From assembly GCA_007134665.1 (NCBI GenBank), contig SLKH01000257.1, positions 1 to 10,007 on the forward strand: a stretch of 10,007 nt of DNA, given 5' to 3'. The position numbers were made by a program, and so were the translations under genes. A model generated the notes under the pieces. It saw nothing but the letters and a program-made list of their open reading frames with translations. It made no database searches and was not told the origin of the DNA. Positions 1 to 6,644 of this stretch are shown here, piece after piece. The stretch is from Balneolaceae bacterium (GTDB taxonomy: Bacteria > Bacteroidota > Rhodothermia > Balneolales > Balneolaceae). Numbering within the stretch: the first letter of the stretch is position 1; each line of letters begins with the position of its first letter.

Positions 1-4
1 AACA

Positions 5-18
5 TCTAAACGTTTAGA
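5..18. repeat. 14-base perfect palindrome abutting the rplT start codon
   Basis: TCTAAACGTTTAGA reads the same on both strands and ends two bases before the rplT ATG. As RNA it could fold into a five-base-pair stem with an ACGT loop lying where a ribosome would bind. L20 is known in several bacteria to repress its own operon by binding leader mRNA, so a structural role in translation control is conceivable, but that link is inference. No Shine-Dalgarno sequence is visible here. Confidence 0.55.
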
Positions 19-20
19 AA

Positions 21-368
21 ATGCCACGTTCAAGAAACTTAGTGGCTTCCCGTCGCCGTCGCCGCAAAATATTAAAGCAGGCGAAAGGTTACTGGGGCAA
101 ACGTAAAAACGTTTATACCATTGCTAAAAATGCGGTTGAAAAAGGGTTGCAATACCAATACCGCGACAGGAAAGTCCGTAAACGGAACTTCCGTAAGCTT
201 TGGATTATTCGGATTAACGCAGCCGCCAGGTTAAACGGGACCACTTACTCCAAGCTCATACACGGCTTGAAAAAAAATAATATTGAAATCAACCGTAAAA
301 TGCTCGCTGATATTGCGGTGCGTGATCCGGAGACTTTTTCAGCAATTGTTAATGAAGCTGTAAACTAA
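21..368 (+). CDS. rplT: 50S ribosomal protein L20
   Basis: This is ribosomal protein L20, a 23S rRNA-binding protein needed early in assembly of the large ribosomal subunit. In some bacteria it also represses its own operon. The 115-residue product is close to the usual 115-120. It opens with the family's basic tail (MPRSRNLVASRRRRRK), followed by GYWGKRKNVYTIAKNAVEKG (23-42), the RDRKVRKRNFRKLWI stretch (48-62), RINAAARLNG (64-73) and the C-terminal core GLKKNNIEINRKMLADIA (82-99). The ATG at 21 gives the canonical MPR start. In most bacteria rplT follows infC and rpmI, which would lie just left of this window. The gene is closed off by a terminator, so it is not cotranscribed to any great extent with pheS. 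Identification is secure. Confidence 0.98.
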   Translation: MPRSRNLVASRRRRRKILKQAKGYWGKRKNVYTIAKNAVEKGLQYQYRDRKVRKRNFRKLWIIRINAAARLNGTTYSKLIHGLKKNNIEINRKMLADIAVRDPETFSAIVNEAVN

Positions 369-384
369 AGTCCGATTTTATCTT

Positions 385-425
385 AAACCGGCAGATCTGG
401 GTAACAGGTTTGCCGGTTTTTTTTT
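385..425 (+). terminator. Intrinsic terminator after rplT
   Basis: The arms AAACCGGCA (385-393) and TGCCGGTTT (411-419) are perfectly complementary over nine bases. The 17-base loop is followed by an uninterrupted T run through 425. It begins 16 bases after the rplT stop codon, the classic position and form of a Rho-independent terminator. It separates the ribosomal-protein operon from the phenylalanyl-tRNA synthetase genes. Confidence 0.92.
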
Positions 426-437
426 GCCTTATAATTG
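409..437 (+). promoter_or_regulatory. Candidate promoter for pheS
   Basis: TTTG (409-412) and TATAATTG (430-437) are separated by 17 bases. This approximates the Bacteroidota primary-sigma pattern (TTTG, then TAnnTTTG about 19-21 bases later), with one mismatch in the -7 element and a short spacer. Transcription would start near 444, giving a leader of about 40 bases. The -33 element would lie inside the 3' arm of the rplT terminator. A new promoter is expected here because of that terminator, but its exact position is tentative. Confidence 0.3.
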
Positions 438-484
438 AATAACATCTACCTGTTCCAAATAATTAGATAATTTGCTTTTAATAC

Positions 485-1495
485 ATGATTGATCAGATTA
501 AGGATCTCAAAAAAGAGATTGAAAGTACTGAAATTACTGATGAAGATAGTCTTGAAACATTCCGGCTAACCTACCTTTCAAGAAAAGGTAAAGTTCAGTC
601 AATGTTCGGACAAATGGGAAAAGTCCCTAAAGAAAATCGTGCTGTCGTCGGTAAAGCGATGAATGAAGTCAAACAACTCGCGGAGTCCCGGTTTCAGGAT
701 GCAAAAGATACTCTGAACCGACGGGAAGACCAGATTTTTAGTGCAACTGATGATATAACTTTACCGGTTGCACCTGCTTATACCGGGTCATTGCATCCAC
801 TCACCAAAACACTCAATGAAATGAAGCAGATTTTCTTCAGGCTTGGTTTTGATGTTGCTGACGGGCCTGAAATTGAAGATGACTTCCATAATTTTACTGC
901 TCTCAATTTTCCACCTGATCACCCTGCAAGGGATATGCAGGATACCTTTTTTATATATAAATCGGACGATGACTCATCAGAAGATCTTGTCATGCGCACA
1001 CATACTTCTCCGGTTCAGATACGTTTGATGAAAGATACCCCTCCCCCTATCAGATCGGTTATTCCCGGCCGTGTTTTCAGAAATGAAGCTGTGACTGCCA
1101 AATCTTATTTTCAGTTCAATCAGATGGAAGGGCTCTTCGTTGACAAAAAAGTTACTATGGGAGAACTTATCGAAACACTGGTGATGTTTGCTAAAATGAT
1201 GTATGGAACGGATGTAAAATACCGTGTTCGTCCCTCCTTTTTCCCATTCACTGAACCAAGTATTGAAATGGATGTATGGTGGGGCTCTGAATTCGATGGC
1301 CAATGGCTTGAAATTCTTGGTGCCGGCATGGTTGATCCCAATGTATTTGAATCTGTAGGTCTTGACCCGGAACAATATACAGGATATGCATTTGGAATGG
1401 GTGTTGACCGGATCGCCATGCTTCGTTATGGAATAGACGACATCCGAACATTATATGAAAATGATATTCGGTTTTTGAATCAGTTCTCCGCATGA
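485..1495 (+). CDS. pheS: Phenylalanine--tRNA ligase alpha subunit
   Basis: This is the catalytic subunit of the cytoplasmic (alpha-beta)2 phenylalanyl-tRNA synthetase, which activates phenylalanine with ATP and charges tRNA-Phe. The 336 residues match the family length. Residues 1-90 form the N-terminal helical coiled-coil arm that contacts tRNA, and the class II catalytic core follows. Substrate-site residues known from the Thermus enzyme appear at a constant offset of five: His173 and Ser175 in RTHTSPVQ, Arg199 in motif 2 (GRVFRNEA), Gln213 and Glu215 in FNQMEG, and Phe253/Phe255 in SFFPFTEP. Motif 3 is GMGVDRIAMLRYGI (304-317), and Ala302 in YAFGMG is the pocket-size residue. One oddity is that the family's usual FHQ is FNQ (Asn212). 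The ATG at 485 has no clear Shine-Dalgarno sequence. The pheT gene follows 120 bases downstream. Confidence 0.98.
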   Translation: MIDQIKDLKKEIESTEITDEDSLETFRLTYLSRKGKVQSMFGQMGKVPKENRAVVGKAMNEVKQLAESRFQDAKDTLNRREDQIFSATDDITLPVAPAYTGSLHPLTKTLNEMKQIFFRLGFDVADGPEIEDDFHNFTALNFPPDHPARDMQDTFFIYKSDDDSSEDLVMRTHTSPVQIRLMKDTPPPIRSVIPGRVFRNEAVTAKSYFQFNQMEGLFVDKKVTMGELIETLVMFAKMMYGTDVKYRVRPSFFPFTEPSIEMDVWWGSEFDGQWLEILGAGMVDPNVFESVGLDPEQYTGYAFGMGVDRIAMLRYGIDDIRTLYENDIRFLNQFSA

Positions 1496-1615
1496 TTGCC
1501 ACTAAACAGATTACATAAAATTCGACTACCTGATAATGTCCGGTATAATTTTAGTTTTACTGATGGTTCACAAGCATTTATTACATTTTTGACCTAATAA
1601 TTTTTGGCATAAAAA

Positions 1616-4027
1616 ATGAAGATTTCCTATAACTGGCTATTAAATTACATTGATACTGACCTTAATCCTTTAGAAATATCACAAAAGTTAACGCTTTCGG
1701 GGCTTGAAGTTGAAGAAATAGAAATATTTGGTTCTGACTTCGAGAACTTTGTAGTCGGTGATGTGATACATGTCATGGATCACCCATTTGCTGACAAGCT
1801 TAAGCTTTGTAAAGTGGATATCGGAAATCAGGAGGTACAGATAGTTTGTGGAGCCGATAATGTTGAAACCGGCCAGAAGGTACCGGTAGCCACAATAGGA
1901 GCTACGATACCGGTTCCGATGAAAGACGGTTCCAGATTGAAAGTCAAAAAAGTAAAAATAAGGGGTGAAATTTCTGAGGGTATGATATGTTCCGAATCAG
2001 AACTGGGGATCAGTGATGATCATTCCGGTATTATGGTATTAAACCAAAAATTCGATCCCGGAACACCTTTGAATAAAGCGCTAAACCTCAGAAAAGATAC
2101 CATTTTTGAGATTGGCCTGACCCCAAATCGTCCGGATGCATCCTGTCATATAGGTGTTGCAAGAGATCTTGCTGCTGTATTGGATATTCCTTATAAAAAC
2201 CCATATGATAAAAAACTGAAAAGTTCTGACAGCCTCGATCATTTGGTAGATATACAAATCAGTGAAGAAAATAAATGCCATCGATATGTTGCAAAAATTG
2301 TCAAAAATGTATCGGTAAGTGAATCTCCGGGCTGGTTAAAGAACCGGCTGCGATCAATCGGTTTACGACCGATTAATAATGTTGTAGATGCTACCAATTT
2401 TATTTTGCATGAAATTGGCCAGCCCTTACATGCTTTCGACTATCATAAACTGGAAGGCCAAAAAATTGAGGTGAAGTCATTCTCCGAATCACGTGAATTT
2501 ACAACGCTTGATGGAGTTAAGAGAAAAGTTCCTGCAGGTACTCTATTTATATGTGATGGTAGTCAGCCGGTTGCTATTGCCGGGGTCATGGGTGGATTGG
2601 ACAGTGAAGTTACCGTAATTACAAATACCATTCTGATTGAGAGTGCATATTTTGACCCATCGGCTATACGTAAAGCATCAAAAAACCTTGCTTTGCAAAC
2701 CGATTCGTCATACCGTTTTGAGAGAGGTATTGACCCTAATTTAGCCAGAAAAGCATGTGAACGTGCTGCTGCTCTGATTGCTGAACTTTCCGGCGGAAGC
2801 ATCGTGGATGGATGTACAGATGTACATCCTGTTAAAACCGATTCTATTACAATCCCCCTTCGGATTCAAAGATTAAATCAATTACTTGGCACCAAACTCG
2901 ATGTATCCTATGTGGTCAGAGTTCTAAATGCACTCGAAATCGAGACGAAAACAAGAGGAACAGACAAACTCGACTGTATAATACCGACTTTCAGGCCTGA
3001 TCTGACCCGCGAAGTCGATTTGATTGAAGAAGTTGGCAGAATATATGATTATAACAATATCCCCAAACCTGATACAGCTCCTTTTATCACTCCTGCCCCG
3101 ATCAGCAACTGGGAAAAAATGCATAACCGAGTTCAGCTTATAGCAACCCGGCTTATGTATAAAGAAATCACAACCAACTCGCTGTTATCAGATAAGGAAG
3201 AAGGTTATTTCAGTGATGAAGATACCCGGATACGAACGCTAAACCCGGTCTCCCAGGAAGCTACTACACTTCGAACAACTTTACTTGGCGGTTTTTTAAA
3301 AGCGTTATCATATAACCTGAATCGTAACGCCCGACAGCTTCGTTTTTTTGAAATCGGCCATGTCTATAAAAGAAGTGATAAAGGAACCTGGATTGATGAA
3401 ATTGAAGAACACAGTAAGTTATTACTCGGATTGTGTGGATTCAAATATACTGACAACTGGGCCAATGAAGCTGCCTTCTTCTCAGTATTTGATTTAAAAT
3501 CGGATCTCGAATCACTCTTTCGACAGCTGGGCATATTCCAATATCTGAGAACAGAATCCAGCAGCCAGAACGAATTGTCTTATTTTCTCAATAACGATCA
3601 GGTAGCAAAATTAATCAGAATTCCTGATCATCTTACTGATGTTTTTGAACTCAACTACCCTGCTTTTGCTGCTGAGATTGACCTGACTGTCATTTATCAG
3701 AATGGGTTTGCTGATATCGATCAAACATTTGAACAAATATCAAAATACCCACCATTCGAATATGATGCCGCTTATACAGTAAATGCGCAGGTATCAGCAG
3801 GTGAATTAACTGACAGAATATACAGAACAGCAGGTGATAAACTTGTAAATCTTGAAGTATTTGATGTCTATGAAAGTGAAAACCTCGGAAAAGACAAAAA
3901 AAGTATTGCATTTCGGTTTACTTTTTTAGATCGTAATAAGACACTGACAATCAATGAAGTAGAACCTATTGTTCAGAAAATTACTCGGGCACTTGAGTCG
4001 GAACTTGGTGCAAATCTAAGATCCTAA
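1616..4027 (+). CDS. pheT: Phenylalanine--tRNA ligase beta subunit
   Basis: This is the beta subunit of phenylalanyl-tRNA synthetase, which pairs with PheS, binds tRNA and edits mischarged Tyr-tRNA-Phe. At 803 residues it is the full-length bacterial form. Domains in order are an N-terminal segment (MKISYNWLLNYID), an EMAP/OB-fold tRNA-binding domain (about 40-150, with VCGADNVETGQKVPVA and EGMICSESELG), the B3/B4 editing domain (about 210-385, with GQPLHAFD at 268-275, IAGVMGG at 321-327 and SYRFERGIDP at 365-374), a B5 domain (about 405-480), the non-catalytic synthetase-like core (about 490-690), and the C-terminal FDX-ACB anticodon-binding domain (about 710-803: SKYPPF, VFDVYES, ending LGANLRS). 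The EIGLTPNRPD motif lies at 165-174. The start has an A-rich upstream run rather than a Shine-Dalgarno sequence. The next gene begins 14 bases after the stop, suggesting cotranscription with the zapA group. Confidence 0.98.
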   Translation: MKISYNWLLNYIDTDLNPLEISQKLTLSGLEVEEIEIFGSDFENFVVGDVIHVMDHPFADKLKLCKVDIGNQEVQIVCGADNVETGQKVPVATIGATIPVPMKDGSRLKVKKVKIRGEISEGMICSESELGISDDHSGIMVLNQKFDPGTPLNKALNLRKDTIFEIGLTPNRPDASCHIGVARDLAAVLDIPYKNPYDKKLKSSDSLDHLVDIQISEENKCHRYVAKIVKNVSVSESPGWLKNRLRSIGLRPINNVVDATNFILHEIGQPLHAFDYHKLEGQKIEVKSFSESREFTTLDGVKRKVPAGTLFICDGSQPVAIAGVMGGLDSEVTVITNTILIESAYFDPSAIRKASKNLALQTDSSYRFERGIDPNLARKACERAAALIAELSGGSIVDGCTDVHPVKTDSITIPLRIQRLNQLLGTKLDVSYVVRVLNALEIETKTRGTDKLDCIIPTFRPDLTREVDLIEEVGRIYDYNNIPKPDTAPFITPAPISNWEKMHNRVQLIATRLMYKEITTNSLLSDKEEGYFSDEDTRIRTLNPVSQEATTLRTTLLGGFLKALSYNLNRNARQLRFFEIGHVYKRSDKGTWIDEIEEHSKLLLGLCGFKYTDNWANEAAFFSVFDLKSDLESLFRQLGIFQYLRTESSSQNELSYFLNNDQVAKLIRIPDHLTDVFELNYPAFAAEIDLTVIYQNGFADIDQTFEQISKYPPFEYDAAYTVNAQVSAGELTDRIYRTAGDKLVNLEVFDVYESENLGKDKKSIAFRFTFLDRNKTLTINEVEPIVQKITRALESELGANLRS

Positions 4028-4041
4028 AAAAAAATGTAGCT

Positions 4042-4287
4042 GTGAATGTACACAATCCCCTTTACGAACGATTTAATGATCTCTTAAAACAAGTACATAT
4101 AGAAGTGGATCAGTTAAAAAAAGAAAAAAATCAACTGATCGAGGAAAATGAGAGATTAAAGAAGAAACTTGAGAAAGCTAATGATACTGAAAAACTTTTC
4201 TCAACACTGGGTGAACCGGAAAAAATCGCGTTGAAACAACAGATACATGGATTAATCAGAAAAATTGACCAACATCTGGAGGTTTAA
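4042..4287 (+). CDS. Small coiled-coil protein encoded upstream of zapA (possible ZapB-like partner)
   Basis: This is an 81-residue, highly charged cytoplasmic protein with no signal peptide or membrane segment. Residues 8-50 form a predicted coiled coil (FNDLLKQVHIEVDQLKKEKN then ENERLKKKLEKA). A GEPEK break follows, then a second amphipathic helix (about 59-80, ALKQQIHGLIRKIDQHLE). Short coiled-coil proteins with a similar C-terminal helix are commonly encoded just before zapA in Bacteroidota, as far as I recall, and their function is not established. E. coli ZapB is a coiled-coil protein of similar size that binds ZapA, so a role as a ZapA partner is plausible inference rather than homology I can show. 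The start is GTG: the nearby ATG at 4034 meets a stop at once, the ATG at 4046 is in another frame, and no in-frame ATG follows. zapA starts three bases after the stop, so the two are probably translationally coupled. Confidence 0.85.
   Translation: MNVHNPLYERFNDLLKQVHIEVDQLKKEKNQLIEENERLKKKLEKANDTEKLFSTLGEPEKIALKQQIHGLIRKIDQHLEV
4277..4282 (+). promoter_or_regulatory. Strong Shine-Dalgarno for zapA
   Basis: TGGAGG ends eight bases before the zapA ATG and lies inside the last codons of the preceding coiled-coil gene. It is the best ribosome-binding match in the window, where most starts have none. It supports the ATG at 4291 as the true start. Confidence 0.6.
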
Positions 4288-4290
4288 TCT

Positions 4291-4581
4291 ATGAAATCGA
4301 TCAAAGTTTCTATTCTTGGAAAACAGTATCCACTGAAAGTAGCGGATTCTGAAGTGGAGAATATGGAGAAGATTGCTCAGTTTGTCGATGAAAAGTTCAA
4401 ATTGTACAGAAGAGAATTAAACAAACAACCTGAATCGACGATTATGGTTCTGGCTGCACTTAGCATAGCTGAAGAATTATTTGAGCTTCGCCAATCTGCA
4501 AATGAAATACATGATAATGAGAAAAAGCTGATGGAGAGTGTAAATTACAGTCTCGAAAAGTTATTGGAAGATATTTCATAA
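4291..4581 (+). CDS. zapA: Cell division protein ZapA
   Basis: ZapA binds FtsZ and promotes bundling and stability of the Z-ring at midcell. The 96-residue product fits the family (about 90-110). It has an N-terminal beta hairpin (KSIKVSILGKQYPLKV, 2-17), an amphipathic helix with the family-like ENMEKIAQFVDEKF (23-36), and the hallmark helix TIMVLAALSIAEELFELR (50-67), followed by a C-terminal coiled coil that would mediate dimerisation (about 68-95). The start is fixed by TGGAGG eight bases upstream. It sits three bases behind the coiled-coil gene and 40 bases ahead of a membrane-protein gene, inside an apparent operon with pheT. The bacterial arrangement of zapA close to pheT and ymdB supports the call. 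Confidence 0.93.
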   Translation: MKSIKVSILGKQYPLKVADSEVENMEKIAQFVDEKFKLYRRELNKQPESTIMVLAALSIAEELFELRQSANEIHDNEKKLMESVNYSLEKLLEDIS

Positions 4582-4621
4582 GTTATTGAACCTCTTTATC
4601 ATAAATAACCGGGGATGAATT

Positions 4622-5005
4622 ATGAATTCACAATCTGCCAAATTTATAACTACGATAGTTGCAACTGTCTCATCAGGAATTCCGATTTGGACAATCTCAT
4701 CACGAAATCTGAATTTAACTGACCCTTCCCTTTTTGGGATTCTGTTTCTGATTGGTATAGCAGTCACTGTTATCGCCAACCTGTTTTCCAACTTGAAACC
4801 AGGTGATTTAATCGGAGCCGTTACAGCCGGCTTCGCACTTTCAATTATCATGCGTTTTTTGGCTGATATGTTTTTTGGGACAAGTAATCTTTCCATGATC
4901 GGTTTGCAGTTAATCATCGCAACTGCAATCGGAGCCGTATCAGCATGGGTAGTTACGTTCGCAATGGGTTTTAAAAGTGAGAAGCAGCCTGTGAAAAAAA
5001 AATAG
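4622..5005 (+). CDS. Small multi-spanning membrane protein of unknown function
   Basis: I do not recognise this 127-residue protein. It is strongly hydrophobic, with probable membrane helices at about 36-55 (SLFGILFLIGIAVTVIANLF), 62-84 and 92-116, and a weaker hydrophobic stretch at about 8-24. It ends in a short, strongly basic tail (KSEKQPVKKK) likely to stay in the cytoplasm. Glycine- and alanine-rich helices (LIGAVTAGFALSIIMRFLAD; LIIATAIGAVSAWVVTFAMG) suggest close helix packing, but no transport or enzyme motif is visible. The ATG at 4622 has GGGG seven bases upstream; the ATG at 4615 is in a different frame. It lies 40 bases after zapA on the same strand, and a hairpin starts five bases after its stop, so it is probably the last gene of the pheT-zapA transcript. 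Codon use looks like that of its neighbours. Confidence 0.8.
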   Translation: MNSQSAKFITTIVATVSSGIPIWTISSRNLNLTDPSLFGILFLIGIAVTVIANLFSNLKPGDLIGAVTAGFALSIIMRFLADMFFGTSNLSMIGLQLIIATAIGAVSAWVVTFAMGFKSEKQPVKKK

Positions 5006-5010
5006 ACTCC

Positions 5011-5051
5011 AAATTGTAAAAATTGCGACTGTTACAATTTTATTCATTTTT
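5011..5051 (+). terminator. Possible weak terminator after the membrane-protein gene
   Basis: AAATTGTAA (5011-5019) and TTACAATTT (5032-5040) can pair over nine bases around a 12-base loop, starting five bases after the stop codon. A T-rich stretch follows (TTTTATTCATTTTT). The stem has only one G-C pair, so it is weak for an intrinsic terminator. A competing pairing of AAAATTG (5019-5025) with CAATTTT (5035-5041) shares the 3' arm. The position argues for a transcript end, but the energetics do not guarantee one. Confidence 0.4.
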
Positions 5052-5077
5052 GATGCATCACTACAACTTACATTTTG
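5047..5077 (+). promoter_or_regulatory. Weak candidate promoter for ymdB-lolD
   Basis: TTTTTG (5047-5052) and TACATTTTG (5069-5077) are 16 bases apart. They loosely resemble the Bacteroidota TTTG / TAnnTTTG elements, with one extra T in the -7 element and a short spacer. A promoter is expected in this 120-base gap if the hairpin at 5011 ends the previous transcript. The exact site is uncertain. Confidence 0.22.
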
Positions 5078-5125
5078 TACCTTTACCCCACTCATATAAC
5101 AGGTATACAGATTTGATATTCCTAC

Positions 5126-5938
5126 ATGTCCAAACCCCTGAAAGTATTATTTATTGCAGATATTGTTGGTGACCCCGGCCTGAAACTTCTGGAAACCATT
5201 CTGCCCGGTATTATCGACAAATACCAGGCCGATTTTGTTGTTGCCAATGCCGAAAACTCACACGAGGGCCGCGGAATTAATAAAAACATTGTAAAAACAT
5301 TATATCAGCTTGGTGTTCATGTTATTACCGGAGGTAATCACTCTTTCGACAAATGGAAAATTTTTTCCTACATGAAGGAAGATAACAATTTGCTCCGGCC
5401 GCTTAACTATCCCAGGGGAAATCCTGGTTATGGGTATTGTGTAAGACATGTACCTGGAACTGACCATAAGATTGGAGTATTAAACTTACAGGGCAGAACG
5501 TTCATGCCCTCAATCGACGACCCCTTTTCAACAGCAGATTGGGCGCTTGAAAATATCAAAAAAGAAACCAATTTAATTATTGTTGATTTCCATGCTGAAG
5601 CGACGGCGGAAAAAATTGCACTGGCAAGCGAACTCGACAACCAGGTTTCACTTTTTATCGGAACACATACTCATGTACCCACGAATGATGCCAGAATACT
5701 ACCTGGCGGAACCGGTTATATTACAGATGCAGGTATGACAGGCCCTTTTAATTCCGTTATCGGTATGGATACCCGAACATCTGTACTTCGGTTTACAAGA
5801 GGTACGCCACAAAAATATAAGATAGGAGACGGTGACAACAGAATGTGTGCTGTGTTTGCTGAACTTGATCCGGCTTCAGCAAAATGTATACACATTGAAC
5901 CGGTTCTGTACCCTTCTTTTCAATTCAGTAATAAATGA
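5126..5938 (+). CDS. ymdB: YmdB-family metallophosphoesterase (TIGR00282 type)
   Basis: This is a dinuclear-metal phosphoesterase of the YmdB family. The Bacillus member hydrolyses 2',3'-cyclic nucleotides and affects biofilm and motility decisions, and the gene is often found beside RNase Y. At 270 residues it is full length (family about 260-280). The metal-site motifs are all present: FIADIVGDPG with Asp12, NAEN (41-44) with Glu43 and Asn44, GGNHSFDK with Asn71 and His72, DFHAEATAEK (154-163) with His156, and GTHTHVPTNDARILPGGTGY with His181 and His183, followed by DAGMTGPFNSVIGMD. No signal peptide is seen, so it is cytoplasmic. The ATG at 5126 has no evident Shine-Dalgarno sequence. The stop overlaps the lolD start by four bases (ATGA), so the two are translationally coupled. 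No RNase Y gene lies adjacent. Family assignment is firm; the substrate here is inferred. Confidence 0.95.
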   Translation: MSKPLKVLFIADIVGDPGLKLLETILPGIIDKYQADFVVANAENSHEGRGINKNIVKTLYQLGVHVITGGNHSFDKWKIFSYMKEDNNLLRPLNYPRGNPGYGYCVRHVPGTDHKIGVLNLQGRTFMPSIDDPFSTADWALENIKKETNLIIVDFHAEATAEKIALASELDNQVSLFIGTHTHVPTNDARILPGGTGYITDAGMTGPFNSVIGMDTRTSVLRFTRGTPQKYKIGDGDNRMCAVFAELDPASAKCIHIEPVLYPSFQFSNK

Positions 5939-6642
5939 TCAATTACCAACAAATCGTTTTGGAAGCAGTAGAAATAAGTAAATCGTATCCTTCAAAATCC
6001 GGTTCTGGCATGCTTGAAGTATTAAACGAAGTGGATTTAAAAGTCCACAACTCAGAAATTGCTGCCATTATTGGATCAAGCGGGAGTGGTAAAAGTACTC
6101 TGCTTCACCTGCTTGGAGGGCTTGACCATCCGGATACTGGTGAGGTATACTGGGAGCAAAAACCAATTTTTAAATGGAAACAGGATAAACTTGCTGAAGA
6201 ACGCAATCGACAGGTCGGATTTGTTTTTCAGTTTCATCATTTACTACCCGAATTTACCGCCATCGAAAATGTATATCTGCCAGGGTTGATTTCCGGAAAG
6301 CCCCTTAAAGAAGCTGAACAACGTGCAGCTTCTTTACTCGAAAAGTTGGGGATGTCAGATCGCACGGAACATCGGCCTTCCCAGCTTTCAGGTGGTGAAC
6401 AACAGCGGGTAGCTATTGCAAGGGCACTTATGAATAATCCTTCAATTATTCTTGCTGATGAACCCACCGGTAATCTTGATGAGAAAAATACAGATATTAT
6501 TTTAAATCAACTCATTGAACTACGGGAAACAGAACAGGTAGCAATGGTATTAATCACACATGAGAAAGAGATAGCTTCCAGATGTGATACCATATATGAA
6601 CTCAAACAGGGGAAACTTCACAGATTTGAAGAGACTCATTAA
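5935..6642 (+). CDS. lolD: ABC transporter ATP-binding protein, LolD type
   Basis: This is the ATPase subunit of an ABC transporter of the LolD/MacB/FtsE group. LolD powers extraction of outer-membrane lipoproteins from the inner membrane together with LolC/E permeases. The 235 residues contain every ABC motif: Walker A GSSGSGKST (47-55), Q-loop VFQFHHLLPEFTAIENV (Gln99), signature LSGGEQQRVAIARAL (151-165), Walker B IILADEP (171-177), D-loop GNLD (179-182) and H-loop His209. The FQFHHLLPEFTA and ENV segment and the LADEPTGNLD context are typical of LolD. No permease gene is beside it; separate lolC/E loci are common in this group, so specificity is inferred from sequence. A MacB-like exporter ATPase is the main alternative. 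Its ATG overlaps the ymdB stop (ATGA). Start choice follows from that coupling. Confidence 0.88.
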   Translation: MINYQQIVLEAVEISKSYPSKSGSGMLEVLNEVDLKVHNSEIAAIIGSSGSGKSTLLHLLGGLDHPDTGEVYWEQKPIFKWKQDKLAEERNRQVGFVFQFHHLLPEFTAIENVYLPGLISGKPLKEAEQRAASLLEKLGMSDRTEHRPSQLSGGEQQRVAIARALMNNPSIILADEPTGNLDEKNTDIILNQLIELRETEQVAMVLITHEKEIASRCDTIYELKQGKLHRFEETH

Positions 6643-6644
6643 AG

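Noticed and set aside
977..1502. Minus-strand open frames of 132, 99 and 84 codons inside pheS
   Set aside because: They lie entirely or almost entirely antisense to a strongly conserved pheS reading frame and show no family resemblance.
1516..1553. TAAAATT ... AATTTTA inverted repeat between pheS and pheT as a terminator
   Set aside because: Seven A-T pairs around a 24-base loop with no T run afterwards make too weak a stem to terminate transcription.
4582..4621. 6S RNA gene next to zapA, as in many proteobacteria
   Set aside because: The gap after zapA is only 40 bases, far too short for the roughly 180-base RNA, and no such structure is seen nearby.
4576..4917. Minus-strand 113-codon open frame over the 127-residue membrane-protein gene
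   Set aside because: The plus-strand frame has clear membrane helices, a fitting ribosome-binding site and operon placement. The antisense product has no coherent domain pattern.
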